Origin: Botryosphaeria dothidea
Lineage: Eukaryota; Ascomycota; Dothideomycetes; Botryosphaeriales; Botryosphaeriaceae
DNA length: 64,000 nt
NCBI GenBank assembly: GCA_011503125.2
Contig: WWBZ02000022.1
Coordinates: 4,588,001-4,652,000 of the forward strand
Direction: 5' to 3'
Below, one piece after another: positions 19,882 through 30,386 of this stretch (the stretch's first letter is position 1; each line of letters begins with the position of its first letter). Below the pieces are notes generated by a model that was given only the letters and a program-made list of their open reading frames with translations, searched no databases and was not told where the DNA came from. The position numbers were made by a program, and so were the translations under genes.

Positions 19882-20877
19882 ATGACTACGCAGTATGCAT
19901 TCCTTCCCCACATCCCCACGCTCGTTTGGCTGTGTGATAACCTTCAAAAAAGACGTCTTATAGAAGCTTCTCCAATCATAGCTTTGGACCGGCGCGTGCC
20001 ACGAAGAGAGGGTTGGCGGGGAGAAAGCTGGCCCTGCGCAAGGAATGGCTTTCCCAAGAGGCTGCCTACATGTATCAACACGAAAAGGAGGGCTTTGGTC
20101 CCCGACACTATGAGCGCGCAGATATGGCCGACCTAGGATTCGATGTTGTCAAGCACAATCCGGACGACGCGTTGAAGGCGGCGATGGAGGTCTTCAAGGA
20201 ACCCGGCGGCGACAACACACTCACCCTCTTCGCTGACGCTTCCCTCACCAAGGAGCTGCAGCCCTTGGCAGGAGTCGGTGTGGTGCGCGTCGACCAAAGG
20301 GAAGATTCCGATGGCGTTTCCCTTGGGAAGGACGGCAAGCGGAAGGCGTACAAGCTGCGTGCCGTGGCTTCCCAGAAGCTCACAGACGCAAGCCGTGGCG
20401 ACAACTGTCCGTCTCCTGCCCCTCGGTTTACTTCGACGGAGGGAGAGCTGTAAGACCCGCCCGTTGACGTGTCCCCTCGACTGCAGCAAATACCACTGAT
20501 CCGAGCTTCACAGGTGGTCCTACCTCTTGGCGCTCCATTACGCGGTGGCTCATTGTTCGAGCAGGACAGCTGTAATGGCTACTGGTCAGGTCGTTTCGAC
20601 GGTCAGCCACGTCCGTCTCTTCGGAGACTCGTTTGATGGGCTTCGCGAGATGCGGTTCTACAAAGAGGGTGGTTCCGAGTGGGTCTCGTATCGGCACCGC
20701 TATCTCCTCTCGGAGATACTATGGTGCGCTCAAGAGCTCAAACGCCTCAGTGTGTACGTCAAGGCCCTGTGGGTGCCGTCGCATCGCGGCGTACCCGGAA
20801 ACGAAGCGGCAGATCACATAGCGTTCCGCGAGGCGCACTCCATCTACTGGTCCGACCAGGATCTGAACATGTTCTGA
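19882..20877 (+). CDS. stand-alone RNase H-domain protein 1
   Basis: Three exons: 19882-19892, 19982-20449 and 20514-20877, 280 residues. The first exon is only 11 nt and its intron is in phase 2, as in the third copy at 24043. An N-terminal extension (1-80, charged) precedes an RNase H fold: catalytic D89 in LFADAS, E159 in EGELW, D198 in FGDSFD, H250 in WVPSHRGVPGNEAADHIA and D260. The second intron interrupts directly after the catalytic Glu segment. The WVPSH-GNE-AD block is the style of RNases H carried by fungal non-LTR (Tad-like) retroelements, but no reverse transcriptase is nearby. Such enzymes cut RNA in RNA-DNA hybrids; the cellular role here is unknown. No transit peptide is obvious. 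Confidence 0.75.
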
Positions 20878-22272
20878 TCATGCTTGCCTCGCTTCCAGAC
20901 TGCACACTGGTGGTTGGTAGCCGCGCTCAGATCACAGTGTTGACCCCTCCTTCGACCATCAGACCTCTCATCACCATCACAAGCCTTAACGCGCCTGCGC
21001 ACGTTGCGGGCGACCGTACGCGCAGCGGACTGCTTGACGCCTCCATCGTTGTTGACGTGTCGGTTGCTCTCTCGGTTTGCTCCTCTCTGCTCTTCTCTTC
21101 GCATGGTTGCCGACGGTCGTCATGACATGCTGCTGTGAGGTCCCCGATTCCTTTTTTTCCCGTTCCTTTTCCTTTCTTTCCTTTGTCATGCGTTTGCTTT
21201 TGCGTTTCATTTCAACCCCCCCCCCCAATTTTTAATGTCTAATACACTACACTAATCAGGCTGGCGTAGTTCCGAAGCGGATACGAAGTCTTTTCTCTTG
21301 GTCAGGTTTCCCTTCTCCATTTCCGTCTCAGAGCATTGCTAATCCATCTCTCGTAGGGCGGCCGGGGCAGCCGCGCAGAAATTTAATGCCCGGTGGACGG
21401 TTGCGTAATGTGGGAACGATGGTTCGACGGTTGAGACCCACAGATCTAGAATTCTTATACTCTTGTATCATGGTCAATACCGGCATAGTAAATGCGGCAG
21501 AACTTCAGGTCCAGTCGCGATATATTGCTGTAGAAAGGAGCTGTGAACTATATTCTTTTTCGTTAGACTCACTCAATTGCATGCCGTGACTTGAAATAGC
21601 AGTCTGAATACTGGATGGAATCGTGTTTGACAACCAGAGCTCTGAAAGCATACGGAGTTGAAGCATTCGTCCGGATGTGACCGTCCAGTGAGCGCTGGAG
21701 CATTTACATCTTGAAGAATGCTTCAACTCCCTATAGGATAGATCTTCATGTCCTTCAGTCAGCACATCTAGCGCTCGGCTCGATCTGAGGTCACGTCAAT
21801 TGACTTCAGAAGAACGTCCTTGCAGTGCTATATGTACCAAAAGTGCGCGTTACATTTCCATCTGCAGCTGGAATAGCGCAGAGCAGAAAGATAATGGCGC
21901 GATAAGAAGTAGCAAATGGCGCATCCTGTTGCTGCATACGGATGCCACCCCGATTGAGCAGAGCGCTTCCTCGCCATCGCGACTCTGAGTTCCAGAAGCT
22001 TGCATCAAAAGCAACAGCAGCAGCAGCGGCGGCGGCGGCGGCGGTGCAGCGGGCGGTCAGCAGCTCCCCGGATACTGCCACACCGAGCGTGCATGCCAAA
22101 CGGAGCAGGCAGGTGGTTGGTTGCGGTGGGCAACGCGCTGCAGCGGTAATTTATCCCACCGCCGTCGCCCGCTCCCAACTTTTCTCCTCGTGAGTCTCTC
22201 CACACCCATCCCCACACCCCACTTTCTTCACACAACACGCTAATCACACACACACACACACAGATACTCACA
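20878..22272. other. spacer between RNase H genes 1 and 2
   Basis: Holds the hairpin element at 21651-21733 and a T/C-rich tract around 21150-21230 ending in a C-run. Trinucleotide runs (CAG then CGG) lie at about 22013-22045, and a CA microsatellite at 22246-22262 sits just before the next start codon. No additional gene is seen. Confidence 0.55.
21651..21733. mobile_element. MITE-like hairpin element, copy 2
   Basis: The best-preserved copy: a 79-bp unit (21653-21731) with a perfect 15-bp terminal inverted repeat (GGAGTTGAAGCATTC / GAATGCTTCAACTCC), extended to 17 of 18 with flanks, and TA on both sides as target duplication. It is non-coding. It shares its left 20 bp with copy 1 and its right arm with copies 1 and 3. 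Confidence 0.75.
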
Positions 22273-23120
22273 ATGTCTTCTGCTGGCCCTTCGTAAGTCG
22301 CCGCTTGCCGTGCTATCCGCAAGATATTCTGGGAACGTGATAACTTCAGGATAGCATCCAAGAACAGCAGCGTGCTCGCCTGGCCCGGCAGCGCTCCTTC
22401 GACAGGAGTTTGGAAAGGGTGCCAATCCAGCGAAGCGACTGGCCAGGAGACTTCGTCCAGCTGTACGGCTGTGAGATCAGGACGAGGGAGAATGACAACG
22501 CTGAGGTTTCTGGATGGCTCTATCTCAGCCGCCCCGACCCCGATAGGCTTGACCTGTGGGGCGACGGATCCGCCAACCGGCCGCGTACGCGTGGAGGGTT
22601 TGCGGTCATCCAGTCTGGCGGAGGTGAGCGGCCGATGGTTCTGCGCCACTTTGCGTCCGGCTCGATGACCCCTGCGGCTCGTCCTGCTGGTGCATTTGCT
22701 GGCAACATCAGGCCGCTCGAGATGGAGCTTTGCGCCATTGCGGCCGGACTCGAGAGGGCGGCAGAGCTCGTGAGCGAGCTGAGATCCAGAGACGAGGAGA
22801 CGTGGGATGTTGTTGTCTGCCTCTGCGATTCGAAGGATGCCCTGGTCGCGATGGGCAACTACAGGGAGACACCCAATCAACCGCAGATGCGGGTGGGGGA
22901 GTATTCCACTATCAAGATCCTCCGCTGTGCCGAGAAGCTGAAGAACCTGGGCGTTCACGTGGTCTTGGAGGAGGTGCGAGGGCACCGTGGCATCGATGGC
23001 AACGCCGCCGCCGACCTCGTTGCTAAGGCACAGTTAGGCGTGCGGCCATGGCCTGTTGTCAAGACCTGGAGGAGCAGTCCATGGCTGGGGGGACCCATCC
23101 TGGACCTTCCTGACGCCTAG
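22273..23120 (+). CDS. stand-alone RNase H-domain protein 2
   Basis: Two exons (22273-22292 and 22355-23120), 261 residues. The first exon is again tiny (20 nt) with a phase-2 intron. The acceptor is taken as GATAG at 22351-22354, which gives SIQEQQRARLARQRSF; an AG five bases earlier would break the frame. RNase H residues: D77 in LWGDGSA, E131 in LEMELCA, D165 in LCDSKDAL, H217 in VRGHRGIDGNAAADLVA and D227. The N-terminal 70 residues begin with an Arg/Gln-rich helix. A CA repeat lies in the likely 5' leader. It is diverged from copies 1 and 3 outside the catalytic motifs. Confidence 0.75.
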
Positions 23121-24042
23121 GATTCCGAAGCGGCCGCCGCACACGGAGAGGTTGCCCGTCCGTCCTTGGCTCACGAGCCTCGCCGTCTTTCTTGGTGTAT
23201 TCGGTGGCGACCAAGCCCAGCGTTTCCGAACTCTCTCTCTCTTTCTCTCCGAGGACGCCATGAGCTAGCTGCGAGTTTGCATCCCACTTTTCCAAAGGGC
23301 CACCGTCAGGGTTCATTCTGATACAGGTCAGTTTTCTTTTCTTTTGCTTCTCTCTTTACGTCTTCGTTTCTTTTTTCTTCTTTTACCCTGATCACCGATC
23401 ATTAATTTCTAATAATAATGTTTAATACTAACGCCCAATCCATTGGATCTGCGGCAGGAGGGCCGGGGATGCCCATAAATCCCGGGAGGTGGTTGCGGCG
23501 ATGGCTGGGACAATTATTGGCAGGGAAGGTTGGGATTGATGTCACTGCGGATGCGGCAGAGACCGTTCGGAGTTGGAGTTCATATTTCAGCTTCTTGGTC
23601 AAGTCGGTAGAGCGAAAGCGAGGAGACTGTCTGGTCGAGCCGCGACATGTTATATAGACAATCTGCAACGTCAATCGTCAAGTCAAGCTGGAATGTCCTG
23701 TGTTGAATACGCTTGAACACTCCAGTTCGATGGCTGGGGCAGATGATATGGCCGCTTTAGGAATACAAGATCTATCTATTATCTGCAAGCGGAAGACGTG
23801 AGCGCCGCCAAAGACAGTGAAGTGTAGAGCGAGGCGGGCTGCACAAGGTCGGCCGCAAGTGCTGGGCCGGCGTGCGCGGCGCTGCTGCTGGCGCACTGGC
23901 TCGGCGCCCGCGCATTCCCACCCTCGAACTGCGTGCCTGCCCGATCTGGAGCTCGTCAAGCGAGAGGGAGGAGGCAGTAAACAAGTACCTTCTGCCTCAA
24001 ACCCGCCATCAATTTCGAACCTAAGCTCCCCGCCTTCTCAAG
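23121..24042. other. spacer between RNase H genes 2 and 3
   Basis: T/C-rich tract around 23330-23395 followed by an AT-rich stretch, resembling the 3' side of RNase H gene 1. No further gene recognised. Confidence 0.5.
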
Positions 24043-24941
24043 ATGAAAGTATGGTAAGTCTATGCCACTCCTAAATAGCATGGAAGAAGATAATCTTCAG
24101 TAGCAAGACAAAGTTGCAGGCTAGGCTCAAAAGCGCCAGGAGGATGCCGACCTGGCAGTTTCCGGAGGATACGCCTGCGGGCTATACCAACAAGCTGGAT
24201 CGCGGCAAACAGCCTGGCGATTTCCTGGGTCTCGGCGGCAAGGCAGTCATCCGCGAACGGTACGAAGCCTACGAGTACGCCGCCGTCGAGTACGAACGTT
24301 CGGGCCGCCGACGCCTCACGTGCTGGAGTGACGCGACGCTCAGATCCGCTCGCACCGATCGCCCGACACAGCGGTTTTGGTCCTCGCCCGACCCGGAGAG
24401 ACTCGAGTGGGAGTGGCACGGAGCAGCGGTGTTGTGCCGCGAAGACTTCGCCGAGTCCGGCAGCAAGGCCTGGACACGCGATTCGGTGGCGTGCCCGCCG
24501 CGACGTGACGACATAACCCGCCTAGAACTCCTCGCCATCGACCTGGCATTCGGCCTTGCCTCACAGAAGCTGCGGCGTGACCTGGAAACGCACGGCCACC
24601 GTCGTGGATGGGACACGTTTGTGGACTTCACGGATTCGCAGTCCGCAATCATGGCCATTAGGGATTTCCGATTGGGCGAGCCCTATCAGAGTATGGTGCG
24701 GTCCTGGGACCCGGTCATCACGGCAATCAACGCCAAGTTTACGTTCCTGCGTTCCCACGGCGTGGCGGTGGAGCTGCACTGGGTGCCGTCGCACGTGGGA
24801 ATCGAGGGAAACGAGCTTGCGGATGAAGAGGCGGATGCCGCTGCGGAATTCGGCAAGCTCTGGGATGCGACTGGGGACCCGTCCAAGGCTTCACTTCAGT
24901 GGAACAAGAGGAGGACCCAGGCTTGGGCTTGCCTAATATAA
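24043..24941 (+). CDS. stand-alone RNase H-domain protein 3
   Basis: Two exons (24043-24053 and 24101-24941), 283 residues. The 11-nt first exon and phase-2 intron match RNase H gene 1 exactly in layout. Catalytic set: D81 in CWSDATL, E146 in TRLELLAI, D182 in FTDSQSAI, H235 in WVPSHVGIEGNELADEEADA and D245. An N-terminal extension of about 75 residues has a basic start (KTKLQARLKSARR) and an acidic/aromatic middle (ERYEAYEYAAVEYER). It is complete and undamaged. The gene shows no trace of adjacent reverse transcriptase or endonuclease, so it is a separate gene and not a fragment of a larger retroelement. Confidence 0.77.
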
Positions 24942-25617
24942 TTCCGGCTGTGTGTCACACACAGACGCCTGATGATGGTTGTACGGGACTCATCCTGTCT
25001 TGAGCGTGAAATTGGCATGGTTCGGAGTTCTAGGTGGTGTCCTGCTCGAGGTCTGCTGGGAACGGCGAGGTGAGTGCTGTCGGTGGCCCAAACGGGAGGG
25101 AAGTCGACAGGCTGTTGGGTCGGATGAAGGCTTGTTGGCTGCAGGCTGTCGGAAGGGGCTGCCAGGTCGGTCAAGAGGTGGTGATGGAGGCATGGTGTTG
25201 AGGGTAGGTTGAGTTAGGGCTGGTCCGGCGTCGGCGGCCTGTGCGAGGACAGCGACCCCACCGAAAGTGCAGGCTCGCGATGGCCTTCCCTGCTCGCCGA
25301 GTCTTGCCGCCATTGACGCTGTCGTCCGCCGGCCCATCTCCGCCATTGACGCGCACCATCCCCCAGATACTCGCTCTAACACCTGCTGCAGTCCTCAAAA
25401 GCCTCCCGCGCCGTCGCCGAGTCGCCATTGCACCAAAAACATCCTCGGCAGTTTTCCGCGTCCGGCAAACGTCATTCCCCAGTCATCACAGAGCTCCCCG
25501 CACTGCTCGCAATCAACTGCCAGACCTTCTGGACCGAGCACCCCCGAGAGTTACTCGCCCACTCTCGCCCGCTGACGGAGCTGCCGCCCCCTCTCCTCCC
25601 CGCACCATAAAACCACC
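24942..25617. other. intergenic region
   Basis: Upstream region of the dehydrogenase gene; C/T-rich toward its start. No other feature. Confidence 0.5.
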
Positions 25618-27309
25618 ATGAGGCCCATCCTCTCCCTCGCCGCCCGCTCCGCCGTTCGATCCCGCTTCAACCCCGTCTCCTTCCCGGTACTTCGCGCAAG
25701 AACATACGCAATGGGTCACACTGTTCCTCCGGTACGTCTTTGAACACAATGGGTGTCTTCGCGCAATCTCTGCACCTTTGCGCTGGCATCAATGCCTCGT
25801 CTTGGAGCTGTGGCTGACAATGCGCAACAGCTCAGCGACAAGTCGCTCCTCAAAACAAAATCATACATCAATGGCGAATGGGTTGGCGCAGCATCCGGCA
25901 AGACCTTCGAGGTCACCGATCCCTCCTCAGGAGCCGTCATTGCCACACAACCCGAGATGGACGCTTCGGACACACAGAAGGCCATTGACGCCGCCGCAGC
26001 AGCTCTCCCCTCCTTCCGCAAGCTCACCGGCCGTGAGCGCGCCAGATACCTCCGCAAGTGGTACGACCTCATGATTGAGAATGCCGATGACCTTGCAAAA
26101 CTCATAACTTGGGAGAACGGCAAGCCGTTCGCAGATGCAAAGGGCGAGGTTGCCTACGCTGCAAACTTCTTTGAGTGGTTCTCCGAGGAGGCTCCTCGCG
26201 TCTACGGCACTACCATTCCCGCTACCGTTGCTGGCAACCGCGTCTTCACTGTCAAGGAGCCTGTTGGTGTTGTCGGCCTGATCACCCCCTGGAACTTTCC
26301 CGCAGCAATGATCACTCGCAAGATTGGCCCTGCTCTCGCTGCTGGTTGCACCGTGGTCGCCAAATCTCCTGGTGAGACTCCCCTCACAGCCGCCGCTCTC
26401 GCCGAACTCGCCCATCGCGCTGGTATCCCCAAGGGCGTTGTCAATTTCGTCACCGCGGACAAGAACACCCCCGCTGTCGGCGAGCTCATTACGACCTCTC
26501 CCACCGTCAAGAAGGTTTCCTTTACCGGCAGCACAAACGTCGGCAAGCTCCTTATGAAGCAATCCAGCAGCACCCTGAAGAAGCTCTCATTTGAGCTCGG
26601 CGGCAATGCACCTTTCATCGTTTTTGACGACGCAGACCTCGACACCGCGGTTGCCGGCGCGGTTGCCTCCAAGTTCCGCAGCTCTGGCCAGACTTGCGTC
26701 TGCGCCAACCGCATTTACGTCCAGCGCGGCATCTACGACGATTTCGCCAAGGCATTTGCCGAGAAGGTGAAGCACTTCAAGGTTGGCGGTGGCTATGGCG
26801 AGGGTGTTACCCACGGACCGCTCATTCATGACCGCGCTGTCGGCAAGGTCGACCAACACGTCCAGGACGCCGTCAAGCAGGGTGCTACTGTGCTCATTGG
26901 TGGTCAGAAGCTGCCTGACTTGGGAAGCAACTTCTACCAGCCGACCGTCTTGCGCGACATGACCAACGACATGCAGCTTGCCCATGAGGAGACTTTCGGT
27001 CCTGTGGCCGGCCTGTTCCCGTTCGATAACGAAGCTGATGTCGTCAAGCTCGCCAACGACACGGATGTCGGTCTCGCAGGCTACTTCTTCAGCAAGGATG
27101 TGCAGCGCGTTTACAGGGTAGCCGAGGCGCTCGAGGTCGGTATGGTCGGTGTCAACACAGGTATAATCTCGGACCCGGCTAGTCCGTTTGGTGGTGTGAA
27201 GGCGAGTGGATTTGGTAGGGAGGGCAGTTTGCTTGGCATTGAGGAGTATGTGACTGTGAAGACGATTACGATGGGTGGTATGGGTCAGCCTCTGCAAGGG
27301 TCGTCGTAA
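25618..27309 (+). CDS. succinate-semialdehyde dehydrogenase, probably mitochondrial
   Basis: Two exons (25618-25731 and 25831-27309), 530 residues. It oxidises succinic semialdehyde to succinate with NAD(P)+, the last step of the GABA shunt. The first exon encodes an Arg/Ser-rich presequence (MRPILSLAARSAVRSRF...RARTY). ALDH motifs follow: VGLITPWNFPAAMITRK, cofactor loop FTGSTNVGK, catalytic Glu in FELGGNAPFIVFDDADLD, and catalytic Cys in GQTCVCANR. The CxC pair is the one that forms a redox-sensitive disulfide in animal SSADH (family knowledge). SPFGGVKASGFGREGS near the end is typical. The 99-nt intron has a CTGAC branch site. Confidence 0.92.
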
Positions 27310-27671
27310 GGAATTGAGGTTTGAAAGGGATGATGGGGGATTCATGATGGCTACCTTTGCATGGACGGAGGTTTGATGAACAGCTTACGGGACGCTGGAA
27401 AACAAAACAAAAGACTTAGTCGGTACACACCAAAAACACGACGAAGGCAGATGCCTTGAATAATGAGCACTATTTCGATGTTCATTCTGCGCAGGATTGG
27501 GAAAGTGGGAAACGTGATCGAGGAGATGTATGTGTGTTTTTTTTTTTTTTTTTATTGCAACAGTACGTTCAGCCCAAGTTTTCAGCAGTTCATGAGAATT
27601 CTTTACGGATGAATGATTAATCAATTTATATCAAACAGAACAGTCAAGTCCTCCATGCTGAGACTCCACAT
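27310..27671. other. intergenic region with T-tract
   Basis: 3' region of the dehydrogenase gene; a T-run of about 17 lies at 27537-27553. Nothing else. Confidence 0.5.
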
Positions 27672-28350
27672 CTATAGTTCCTCCAATTCGAATTTTTGTC
27701 TGAAGTCATCTGGTAAGATCAGATCTGTCCAGGGAAGGGCAGAATATGGTTTGTATGTTTCAGTCTTCTTCTGACCAAGCTCTTGGATATTCTTTTCCTG
27801 CTCCGGAGTATCCTCAAGAATGAAATACATCTTTGGATAGTATCGGCAGAAGGTCTGGTGCTGTGGTTCCACTCAGTGTCGATAGAGCAGACTTGACAAC
27901 TGTTCCACAGTCTTGTGTTGTTGAAGCCAATGATAAGGAGCCAACGACGCAAGCTCCCATTTATTTCAATGATGCGAAGCCACTTGGCTTTCGAGTCATT
28001 GATGGAATAAATACCATGCAAACGAATTTGACACGAGGTCAAGGTCTTCACCAATGAACTCTGCTCTATCATGCGAGATATGTTCAAATATAGCCTCCAT
28101 TTGATTGTTCCAGAATCAACAGCTTTTGCAAAATTGCAATGACCTAATGTCTTCTTTACTCAGAGCAACTGCCCTCAAAATATCGGCGTTTAAGTCACTG
28201 GAGTAAGCAACGTAAGATGGTTGGGGAACTGAAGCACTCAATCGGTCAGAACTGATCGGAACGGCTGCTTGTTTCAAACTAGAATCTATAATCCTTCCGG
28301 TTTTGAAGACATGCCGTGGGTTTTGAGACCGATAACATTCCTGTCGTGAG
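27672..28350 (-). pseudogene. reading frame interrupted only by TGA codons
   Basis: One minus-strand frame runs about 225 codons to a TAG at 27672-27674 with no TAA or TAG inside. It contains TGA at 28116-28118, 27996-27998, 27966-27968 and 27873-27875. The intervening protein looks natural (YVAYSSDLNADILRAV, EFIGEDLDLVSNSF, HWLQQHKTVEQLSSLLYRH, SALPWTDLILPDDFRQKF). If TGA were read as tryptophan, as in fungal mitochondria and mitoviruses, it would be continuous. I do not recognise the family. Options are a mitochondrial insertion, an endogenised mitovirus-type sequence, or an ordinary nuclear pseudogene that happens to carry TGA. RIP would create TAA/TAG instead. The region is more AT-rich than its neighbours. 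Confidence 0.45.
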
Positions 28351-28634
28351 CGGAGTCAAGGTTGACGACAAACGGGGAAATGATCGGCGGACCCTTGCCA
28401 AGCAACCACGGATGCGACGCCACTTTGGTGATGAGGTCATCCTGCACCCGGCAGTCTCGCTGTCTTCATCAGCAGAGTTGTGGCGTCGACAGGTTCTGGC
28501 CTTGCATCCATCAAGGCAGCCCGCGTCATGGCAAGGGCTCCCCAGCTGCACATCTCTCTTATTTGGTCCTCACGCTTCCCTTAACTCCGAATCCCAAACA
28601 CCCTCACCTTTCGATCCACACTCCATCCTCCACC

Positions 28635-29759
28635 ATGTCTGGCCTCCAACGCTTCTTCTCCCAGCCCTTTGATGTGCAATGGCGCACCGCCGTCGTGCGT
28701 CTGCCGCGCGCTGTCCCTGATCTCGCCTTGCGCTTCACGACGCCTGAAGGCCCGCAGCCCTTCGTCATCAAGCTCCCCTCTCGCGGCTCCTACACAATCC
28801 CAGTCTATGTTTTCGTCCCGCCAACACCCTCAACCACCGGCGGCTACCCCGTCATCGTCGACTTCCACGGCGGCGGCTTCGTCATCGGCAGCTGCCTGGA
28901 ACAAGCGCCCTTCTGCGCGAAGATGGCCCGCGACCTCGGCGCCGTCGTCATCAGCGTCGACTACCGCATGGGCCCCATCGACAAGTTCCCCGCCGCCGTC
29001 GAAGACGGCGAGGACGTGCTGAGCGCCGTGCTCGACCCACAGTCGTCCGCCTACGCCCCGCTGCGCGCCGGCATCGCCGAGAGCGTCAAGCCGCCCGCGT
29101 CCAACGCCCCCAAGCCCACCATCGCCCTGGACACTACGCGCCTGTCCCTTTCCGGCTTCAGCAGCGGTGGCAACCTCGCCCTCAACCTCGCCCTGTCCAT
29201 CGACGCCCCACTCGTCGACAAGCCCTGGCCTAGCAGGATCCCGCCCAACCACCCCGGCCGTGTCCCGCTGCTGCTGTACTACCCGTCTTTCGACGCCCGC
29301 CAGCTGCCGTCGGAGCGCACTCGCCCGCCCAAGTTGCCCGTCGCGAAGGGCTTCTGGGGCGACAGCTTCGACGTGCTGTCGCCCACGTACCTGCCGCGCG
29401 ACCAGGCGGCCCATCCGCGCGCCTCGCCGGGGTTGGCGAACCTGCGGGACGGCGGGCTGCACGCGCAGGCGCGGATGTACCTGGTGCTGCCGGAGCTGGA
29501 CACGCTGGCAGAGCAGAGCGAGACGTGGGTCAAGAAGGTGGCGGAGGAGGGGCGCATGGGCGATATGAAGGTGGAGCGGTTTGAGGGGATGAAGCACGGA
29601 TGGACGCAGATGCCGGTGACTTGGTTGGGCGAGGAGGAGAAGAGGACGCGGGCGGAGACGTTCGAGACGGCGGTTGAGTTTGTGAGGGATGCGTGGGAGG
29701 GGAGGGACATTGGGGCGGGCGTTGGGAGTGTTCAGCCGGGAATGCGAGGTGTCGTGTGA
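28635..29759 (+). CDS. alpha/beta hydrolase, hormone-sensitive-lipase-type esterase
   Basis: One exon, 374 residues from ACCATGTCT. Oxyanion-hole motif HGGGFVIGS (about 76-84), nucleophile elbow GFSSGGN with Ser about 176, Asp in LPELDTL (about 288) and His in MKHGWTQMP (about 323), in the order expected for an alpha/beta-hydrolase-3 (HSL) esterase. No signal peptide, so intracellular. The natural ester substrate is unknown. Very high GC in the third codon position produces long antisense open frames that are not genes. Confidence 0.85.
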   Translation: MSGLQRFFSQPFDVQWRTAVVRLPRAVPDLALRFTTPEGPQPFVIKLPSRGSYTIPVYVFVPPTPSTTGGYPVIVDFHGGGFVIGSCLEQAPFCAKMARDLGAVVISVDYRMGPIDKFPAAVEDGEDVLSAVLDPQSSAYAPLRAGIAESVKPPASNAPKPTIALDTTRLSLSGFSSGGNLALNLALSIDAPLVDKPWPSRIPPNHPGRVPLLLYYPSFDARQLPSERTRPPKLPVAKGFWGDSFDVLSPTYLPRDQAAHPRASPGLANLRDGGLHAQARMYLVLPELDTLAEQSETWVKKVAEEGRMGDMKVERFEGMKHGWTQMPVTWLGEEEKRTRAETFETAVEFVRDAWEGRDIGAGVGSVQPGMRGVV

Positions 29760-30029
29760 GTCGAGTTGATTTTGTTGCAGTTTTGTAGAGCTTCCTATAC
29801 CCATCGCATGTAGATTTCCAAGCAGAATTGTATGTACTGTCATTAGCATACCTGCGTCCACAGATCCGTCCTCGCGTTCGACTTGCCAAGTGATGCGCCG
29901 CTCGCCTCACACCCTGCGATGGCGCAACACAGCACGTCACGTCAACCCCGCGCCGCCCGACATCAAAAAATCATTCCCGACCCCGCTCTCACCTTCTCCC
30001 TCCCAACCCAGCCCAACACACCTCCAACC

Positions 30030-30386
30030 ATGACCGCCCACCCCGCAGCCGCATTCAAGATCCTCACCGCCGACCAGTGGGCCGCCTGGCAGCGCGCCGG
30101 CTCCTTCGCCGGCGCCTCCATCGACCTGACCGACGGCTACATCCATCTGTCGTCCGTCGACACCGCCGCCGAGACCTTCGAGAAATACTTCGCCGACCAA
30201 TCCAACCTCGTCGTCGTCGAGGTTGAGTTGGAGAAGCTGGGGGACACCGTCAAGTGGGAGCCGTCGCGGGGCGGCGCGCTGTTTCCGCATGTTTATGGGA
30301 CCGTTCCGAGGAGCGCGGTGGGGAGGGTGTGGGAGGAGGGGGTGGATAAGGCGCTGTTCGAGGGGTTGGCGGCGGAGAGGAGGTAG
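30030..30386 (+). CDS. DUF952-family protein
   Basis: One exon, 118 residues. The order FKILTADQWAAWQRAG, GYIHLSSVDTAAETFEKYFA, LVVVEVELEKLGDTVKWE, LFPHVYGTVPRSAV is the DUF952 pattern (FKIxTxxxWxxAxxxGxxxGSxxDxxDGFIHLST...FPHLYGPLP). The family has ADP-ribosyltransferase-like fold members but no assigned reaction in fungi. No leader or membrane segment. A hairpin element lies just after its stop. Confidence 0.85.
   Translation: MTAHPAAAFKILTADQWAAWQRAGSFAGASIDLTDGYIHLSSVDTAAETFEKYFADQSNLVVVEVELEKLGDTVKWEPSRGGALFPHVYGTVPRSAVGRVWEEGVDKALFEGLAAERR

Noticed and set aside
28830..29861. Long antisense frame opposite the esterase (and similar ones at 39176-40366, 40687-41391, 52675-53742)
   Set aside because: Mirror frames caused by GC-rich third codon positions of real genes; no family motifs.
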